Shown here: one piece after another, positions 58,993 to 64,000 of the stretch
How positions within the stretch are numbered: position 1 is the stretch's first letter
How the letters are laid out: each line of letters opens with the position of its first letter
Origin: Chloroflexota bacterium
GTDB lineage: Bacteria > Chloroflexota > Dehalococcoidia > GIF9 > UBA5629
Direction of reading: 5' to 3'
DNA: 64,000 nucleotides
NCBI GenBank assembly: GCA_016865855.1
Contig: VGNX01000005.1
Coordinates: 1 to 64,000 of the forward strand
The notes under the pieces: model-generated
Told to the model about the DNA's origin: nothing
Database searches by the model: none
Seen by the model: only the letters and a program-made list of their open reading frames with translations
Translations under genes and position numbers: made by a program

Positions 58993-60051
58993 ATGAACAT
59001 AGATATTTATGAAAAACTAGCCAATGCTCTGGATTTACTGCCCACAGGTTATCCCCTGACCAAGTCAGGGACTGAGCTACAAATCCTTAGGAAACTATTT
59101 TCACCAGAAGAAGCGTCTGTAGCAAGCAACATGACCGGCACTAGTGAGACGGTAGAGACCATAGCAAAACGAGCCAGCCTCTCACAAGAAGAAGCTGAAC
59201 GAAGACTTGAGGCTATGCTACGCAGGGATATAATCTGGAGTTCTGCAAAGGATGGGGTGCGAAAATTCCGATTGGCTCCGTATGTAGTCGGTTTCTATGA
59301 ACAACAATCAGAGACACTAGACCATGAATTGGCTCACCTCTTCGAGCGCTACTGGATGGAAGGAGGTGGTGAAGGGATAATGCGCTATGGTCCCGATACA
59401 CACCGCGTCGACCCAGCACACCGAGCGCTTGAGAAAACCGAGGTAATCCTTCCCTACAATGATGTTAGAAAATTGATGTTGCAAGCAAAATCTTTCCAGG
59501 TACGCAACTGCATCTGCAGGAGACAGCAGGAGTTACTAGACGCTAAGAAATGCGATTTCCCGGTAAGAAACTGCCTTTCCTTCTTCCCGGTGGAACTGCC
59601 TGATGGACCGAACACCATCACACAGGAAGAAGCTCTCAAGCTGCTAGACGAAGCTGAAGAAATAGGCATGGTTCACTGCGTAGCCAATCAGCAAAATGGG
59701 CTTTACTGGGTATGCAACTGCTGCGGATGCTGCTGCGCTGTGCTAAGGGGAATCATCGAATTCGGCATCGAGAATTCGAGTGTGACGGCAAATTACTATG
59801 CAGTCATTGACCCCAAAATATGCAAGGGCTGTAGAACATGTGAGGACCGCTGCCACATGAATGCGGTCTCTGTAAACGATATATCAACAATTGACCGGGC
59901 AAAGTGCATCGGTTGTGGTGTCTGCGTCACCGGATGTCCCAACGAAGCTTTAAGTCTTGAGCTGAGACCTGATGCTGAAATAATAACCCCACCTGATAAC
60001 TACAAGGCATGGGAACAAGCACGGCTACACAATCGTGGACTACTGAAATAA
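58993..60051 (+). CDS. Winged-helix / Cys-rich / 2x[4Fe-4S] ferredoxin protein, paralogue 3 (divergent)
   Basis: 352 residues. Same plan as the two preceding genes but more distant: winged helix (FSPEEASVASNMTG, RLEAMLRRDIIWS), middle Cys set NCICRRQQEL with Cys in AKKCDFPVRNCLSFF and CNCCGCCC, and a terminal ferredoxin with CKGCRTCEDRCHMNA and CIGCGVCVTGCPNEA. In the first cluster His follows the last Cys instead of Pro. The spacing of the Cys set is retained, so the metal site seems essential. It is 85 bases after paralogue 2 and 12 before a QueG-like gene, with which it is likely cotranscribed. Confidence 0.85.
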   Translation: MNIDIYEKLANALDLLPTGYPLTKSGTELQILRKLFSPEEASVASNMTGTSETVETIAKRASLSQEEAERRLEAMLRRDIIWSSAKDGVRKFRLAPYVVGFYEQQSETLDHELAHLFERYWMEGGGEGIMRYGPDTHRVDPAHRALEKTEVILPYNDVRKLMLQAKSFQVRNCICRRQQELLDAKKCDFPVRNCLSFFPVELPDGPNTITQEEALKLLDEAEEIGMVHCVANQQNGLYWVCNCCGCCCAVLRGIIEFGIENSSVTANYYAVIDPKICKGCRTCEDRCHMNAVSVNDISTIDRAKCIGCGVCVTGCPNEALSLELRPDAEIITPPDNYKAWEQARLHNRGLLK

Positions 60052-60063
60052 GGTGAAACTGCT

Positions 60064-61197
60064 ATGTCACTAAGCGAAGACATAAAGGATTTTGCCCTGG
60101 ATTTGGGTTACAGTAAAGTTGGCATTACTACTGCAGAAAGTTTTCCTGACTATATCGCTGAACTCAACTCGCGACGTGACATGTACGGCTGGTACATCGA
60201 CAGCACCTTTCAGCCGCTCATAGGCGCTGACCCAAAGAGCGCCATGACAACGGCCAAATCCATCATCGCGCTAGTACTTGATATCTCCAAGGAGTCTTTT
60301 CCCGAAAAACTCCTGGGCAAGATAGGCCGTCATTACTTAGCAAGGTGCTATCTCACCCCACGCCACCGTATCAACGGGGCACGACGGCAGTTGATGCGGG
60401 AATTCCTGGAGGAAAATGGCTGTCACGTAGCCGAGCGTTTGGTCCTCCCAGAGCGGCTAGCTGCAGCCCGGGCTGGAATTGTCACCTATGGTAAAAATAC
60501 CTTCGTCTTCGCTGATGGTATAGGGTCATTCATCCTCATTACCGCATTTGTAGTCGATGTTGAACTTGACTACGATGAACCTACCCTAAAAGTCAAGTGC
60601 CCACCTAAATGCACTGCTTGCATCGAAGCCTGCCCCACGGGGTCACTCTACCAATCTATGAAGATGGACCCCCGCCGTTGCATCGCCTTCAATACCTTTA
60701 TGGCTCAAGATAATTACCCCGGAGGTGTCACCAGCTACATACCACCTGACATAAGGGAGAAGATGGGCACTTGGATTCACGGCTGCGATATCTGTCAAGA
60801 AGTATGCCCCCGAACCCAGAAGAGGTTAAAGGCAAAGCTGCCCCAGAACGAGTTTTTAGCCAAAATGGCGCAAGACTTTGAGCTCACCAGGCTTTTGAAC
60901 CTGACTGATGAGTACTACATCAAGAGAGTTCAACCGCTGATGTATAACTATATCAGGCACAAGAAATACTTCCAGAGAAACGCCGCAATTGCCCTGGGAA
61001 ATATTGGCGACCCCGCTTACATCCCTGACCTCGCCCAGGCGATACAGGATCCGGAAGAGCTAGTGCGCGGCTATGCTGCCTGGGCTCTGGGTAAAATCGG
61101 AGGCAACCAGGCAAGGCAGATACTGGAGGCCAGCCTGACACATGAAACATCCGAGTTTGCCAAGAAAGAAACTGAAGCCGCCCTGGCTGGTATCTAA
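60064..61197 (+). CDS. QueG-like Fe-S protein with HEAT repeats
   Basis: 377 residues. The order matches epoxyqueuosine reductase: cobalamin-site region (AARAGIVTYGKNTFVF), a first [4Fe-4S] set (KCPPKCTACIEACPTG), RRCIAFNTF and a second set (HGCDICQEVCPRT), then HEAT-like repeats (NAAIALGNIGDPAYIPDL, YAAWALGKIGGNQA). But the DSxPxxE stretch with the catalytic Asp of QueG reads ERLVLPERL, so that Asp seems missing. It may be a B12-binding reductase with a different job, related in fold to reductive dehalogenases. It follows the divergent ferredoxin-like gene by 12 bases. Confidence 0.85.
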   Translation: MSLSEDIKDFALDLGYSKVGITTAESFPDYIAELNSRRDMYGWYIDSTFQPLIGADPKSAMTTAKSIIALVLDISKESFPEKLLGKIGRHYLARCYLTPRHRINGARRQLMREFLEENGCHVAERLVLPERLAAARAGIVTYGKNTFVFADGIGSFILITAFVVDVELDYDEPTLKVKCPPKCTACIEACPTGSLYQSMKMDPRRCIAFNTFMAQDNYPGGVTSYIPPDIREKMGTWIHGCDICQEVCPRTQKRLKAKLPQNEFLAKMAQDFELTRLLNLTDEYYIKRVQPLMYNYIRHKKYFQRNAAIALGNIGDPAYIPDLAQAIQDPEELVRGYAAWALGKIGGNQARQILEASLTHETSEFAKKETEAALAGI

Positions 61198-61292
61198 GCC
61201 AGCGAGCTATCAAATTATCACTTGTGCGTTTCGACAGATGTGCTATCATAGGTGGCAGACCACGACCAGAGTCGTTCTGAAGGAGGTAGACA

Positions 61293-62186
61293 ATGGTTGT
61301 TACTAGCATTACTAGGCTGACACGTGAGATAAAGGAACTCGCGAGGGACAAAGGAGCTGAGATCTAGTCGGAATCGCACCGGTGAGCCGCTTTCAAGAAG
61401 CTCCAGAGAACCGCTACCCCAGGTTTTATATTCCACAAGCCCAAACTTGTAGTGGTGGTAGCTATGCGAGTGCCCCTGGGTATCTTACGCAGCGTAGCTC
61501 GCAGGAGGGAAGTTTATACATACCAAGGTTATGCATTGAAAACCATTAACACCGAACTTGACATGATAGCCTTCCAACTGGCCAATTTCATTGAGAGGCA
61601 GGGCTATGAAGCCTGCCCTATACCGGCTAATGCCCCCAGAGACCCCTTGTTCCGCTGAGGGATCAGCCATCGCCATGCTGCCGTGGCTGCTGGGATGGGC
61701 GAGTTGGGTCAACACCAACTCCTGCTCACCCCGGAACTAGGTGGCAGACAAAAACTGGTGAGCATCATCACTTATGCCCCTCTAGAGCCTGATCCGCTGG
61801 TCAAATACCAGATCTGTGACCACTGCAACATGTGTGTCAACATCTGCCCTACCCAGGCAATAGCCGCAGACAGATTTGATACCTTCCACATGGACGGGAT
61901 GGAATTGACAACTGGGCATTTGACTAAGTGGCGATGCATCTTCGGCTGCGGTGGTTTAGTCAGCAAGGGAACCTTCGCCATGACAGAATTCACCTTGCCG
62001 AAGAGCCGACCAAGCACCGAGGAGATGTTCAGTTACCTTGCCCGGAAACACCCAGCTCAGGCTTATTTAGAGCGCGAGGTCGGCGCACAGCCAGCCTGGT
62101 ACGCCAAATGCTATGCTGTCTGTGCCGTTCACCTCTACAAAAAGAAAGACGACAAGTCACTTTCCTCTGAAGAAAAAGACAATTAA
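61293..62186 (+). pseudogene. Second QueG-like Fe-S protein, disrupted
   Basis: The ATG at 61293 has AAGGAGG upstream and gives TSITRLTREIKELARDKGAE, then a stop. The natural continuation (DLVGIAPVSRFQEAPENRYP) is read one frame over from 61361, and the first frame resumes near 61450 with VVAMRVPLGILRS. A TGA at 61656-61658 then cuts the chain inside DPLFR-stop-GISHRHAAVAAGMGELGQ. The rest runs to 62186 and holds CDHCNMCVNICPT and a Cys-rich tail. Two compensating shifts plus a stop indicate a decayed gene, unless the assembly is poor here. It is of a different QueG-like subgroup from the intact neighbour. Confidence 0.75.
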
Positions 62187-62411
62187 ATTGCCTAACACAT
62201 CCCCAACTTCGTCCTGGGTGGCTAATCGTTCAACACCTCTCAAAGAACACCTTTCCCCCTCACTTGTAGGCAACAAAAGTTCCAGCAAAGTTACATGCAG
62301 GCTTGACAGTTAAAAGCCGCAAGCATACTATGAATCTCCAAAACAATTAAGGCCTGAAACAGCCTTATTGCCAGCTAAAAGTGTAAATGTGGACTTGAAG
62401 AAGGGAGAACC

Positions 62412-64000
62412 ATGAACATTGGCAGTCTCATCGAAGACAACATTAAGAGGTTCGGTGAATATGAAAGTGTCTACTTTGAAGGCAAATGGTATACCAACGC
62501 TGAGGCAAACCGCAACGCCAATCGACTGGGCAACGCGCTCAAAGCGCTCGGCATCAGCAAAGGGGATCGAGTAATAGTACAAATGCCCAATAGCCCTCCT
62601 GTATTTTCAGCCTTCCCGGCCATATATAAGATAGGTGGTATAGTCGTGCCACTGAATCCATTGCTGAGGCCCGACCAAGCCTCCTACATATACCGCGACT
62701 GCGGAGCAAAAGCTATCCTGACCAGTTCCGATTACCTGGGCTGGATCAAGGATGCACAGAGCCGTGCGCCAAGCTTGAAACACCTCATATTAACTGACCG
62801 AGACGATGTCCCTGACACCGTTTCCTATCGTGAACTATTGTCAAGCAGTTCAGATAAACTTGCAATAGAAGAGACCAACAATGATGACGTTGCCGCCCTA
62901 CTATATACCGCCGGTACCACAGGGCAGCCTAAAGGAGTAATGCACACCCACTATTCCCTCTACATCAATGCCTTGTCATTCTATGAATACATTATGGTTC
63001 ACCGCTCCGTGACATTGCGCTTGACTAGCCGCGCCCTAAACGCCAAAACACTCCAATCCAATGAAGTCACTCAACAAGTTTCTGGCATCAATCGAGCGAT
63101 GGTGAGCCTGGGTGTGCTGCCTCTATCGCACTCCTATGGCATCGCCTTCAGTAATACAGGTTCCTTCGTAGGCGGAAAGGCAGTCGTGCTGAAGTGGTGG
63201 AACGTTGAGGAGGCATTGAAGGCCATTCAAACTTTCCGGGTTAATCACATAGCGGCAGTTCCCACCATGTACATCCAGATGCTGGAGTTTCCCGACCTGG
63301 ACAAATACGACCTAAGTTCACTTGAAGAGTGTAACTCGGGTGGGGCAGCACTCCCTGTAGAAGTAGCCTTAAGGTGGAAACAAAAAGTAGGTGTCGATAT
63401 TAGAGAAGGTTGGGGCCTAACTGAATCGGGAGCCACTACCACAGGTCAGCCGGCTGACCTCTCCCCCAGATACGGCTCCGTTGGCAAATGCTTGCTTAAA
63501 TGCAATACCATAAAGGTTTTCGATGATAGTGGTCGCGAGCTTCCACCTGGGCAGCGAGGGGAAATCGTAGTCAAAGGCCCTACATTGATGAAAGGCTACT
63601 GGAATCTGCCTGAGGATACAGCGCAGACTATCAAGAACGGCTGGCTCCATACCGGCGACATAGGCTATGTGGATGAGGAAGGTTATCTTTACATCACCGA
63701 CCGCAAAAAGGATATAATCATTCGAGGAGGAGAGAATGTATCACCTAGAGAAGTGGAGGAGGTTCTTTATCAACATCCCAAAGTTGTCGAGGCAGGAGTT
63801 ATCGGCATACCTGATAAGGTCTATGGCGAAGAGATAAAAGCTTTCGTGGTTCTTAAACCAGGAGAGCAAGCCAGCGAAGAAGAAATAGTCGCCTTTTGCA
63901 AGGAACGCTTGCCCACCTTCAAGATACCGAAAAAAGTGCAATTTATAGAGTCATTGCCCAAGAACCTTTTGGGCAAGGTGCTAAGAGCAGAATTGCGCAA
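62412..64000 (+). CDS. AMP-dependent acyl-CoA ligase (3' end beyond the window)
   Basis: At least 529 residues from the ATG at 62412 (GAAGGGAG upstream); the frame is open to the right edge. ATP-binding loop YTAGTTGQPKGVM, A5 motif GWGLTESG, hinge HTGDIGYVDEEGYLYITDR, lid KDIIIRGGENVSPREVEE and the catalytic Lys in PKNLLGKVLRAEL at the very end, so only a few residues are missing. About 40 extra residues (HRSVTLRLTSRALNAK and beyond) stand between the ATP loop and the VLPLSHSYG motif. It is 226 bases after the decayed QueG-like gene; the gap shows nothing else. Third ligase in the window. Confidence 0.92.
   Translation, partial: MNIGSLIEDNIKRFGEYESVYFEGKWYTNAEANRNANRLGNALKALGISKGDRVIVQMPNSPPVFSAFPAIYKIGGIVVPLNPLLRPDQASYIYRDCGAKAILTSSDYLGWIKDAQSRAPSLKHLILTDRDDVPDTVSYRELLSSSSDKLAIEETNNDDVAALLYTAGTTGQPKGVMHTHYSLYINALSFYEYIMVHRSVTLRLTSRALNAKTLQSNEVTQQVSGINRAMVSLGVLPLSHSYGIAFSNTGSFVGGKAVVLKWWNVEEALKAIQTFRVNHIAAVPTMYIQMLEFPDLDKYDLSSLEECNSGGAALPVEVALRWKQKVGVDIREGWGLTESGATTTGQPADLSPRYGSVGKCLLKCNTIKVFDDSGRELPPGQRGEIVVKGPTLMKGYWNLPEDTAQTIKNGWLHTGDIGYVDEEGYLYITDRKKDIIIRGGENVSPREVEEVLYQHPKVVEAGVIGIPDKVYGEEIKAFVVLKPGEQASEEEIVAFCKERLPTFKIPKKVQFIESLPKNLLGKVLRAELR

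Noticed and set aside
1-64000. CRISPR arrays, rRNA genes, complete insertion sequences
   Set aside because: No evenly spaced direct repeats, no rRNA-like stretches and no transposase frame were found; only short MITE-like and REP-like repeats.

Overview
The window is a gene-dense bacterial chromosome segment. I infer an anaerobic, CoA-based degrader of hydrophobic carboxylic acids, most like a Chloroflexota/Dehalococcoidia lineage. The grounds are two branched-chain-type (Liv) ABC transporters, many acyl-CoA dehydrogenases, DUF35/thiolase-fold pairs, BKACE enzymes, lipobox lipoproteins and QueG-like Fe-S proteins. There is no 16S gene, so the taxonomic call is inference only.

Layout. 1-4.8 kb: end of a response regulator, then a surface-glycan cassette (two tandem GT4 glycosyltransferases, an (alpha/alpha)6-type protein, a methyltransferase). 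5-9.3 kb: a GbsR/MarR-like regulator with a MacAB-like exporter whose adaptor has an unusual threefold internal repeat. 9.3-13.8 kb: housekeeping genes on the minus strand (parvulin PPIase, homoserine dehydrogenase, threonine synthase, FolE) and a tRNA-Pro(GGG). 13.9-15.4 kb: a lipoprotein and a decayed enoyl-CoA hydratase.

15.4-27.6 kb: two divergent operons leave a compact double promoter. The minus-strand one holds two DUF35/thiolase-fold pairs that lack the thiolase cysteine. The plus-strand one holds a three-part biotin-dependent acyl-CoA carboxylase, an enoyl-CoA hydratase, a BKACE and three acyl-CoA dehydrogenases. 27.6-46.4 kb: two Liv-type ABC systems interleaved with acyl-CoA synthetases, which suggests uptake followed at once by CoA activation. 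The substrate-binding proteins are duplicated, and a PsbP-like module occurs both free and fused to one of them. Two inverted copies of a MITE-like element bracket part of this region.

46.4-54.7 kb: a minus-strand operon that looks like a complete side-chain beta-oxidation module (heteromeric acyl-CoA dehydrogenase pair, two SDRs, a split MaoC hydratase, a thiolase, and an HMG-CoA-synthase-like protein fused to DUF35 but without its catalytic residues). 54.7-64 kb: a divergent plus-strand locus led by a MarR regulator with its own operator, then an FMN oxidoreductase, three uncharacterised winged-helix/Cys-rich/ferredoxin proteins (one with an in-frame amber codon), two QueG-like proteins (one decayed), and an acyl-CoA ligase cut by the window end. 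This last locus is the best candidate for an undescribed system.

Together the genes describe import, CoA-thioesterification, dehydrogenation, hydration, oxidation and C-C cleavage of a complex, possibly steroid-like, branched or alicyclic acid, with a dedicated Fe-S redox set. The substrate cannot be read from the sequence.
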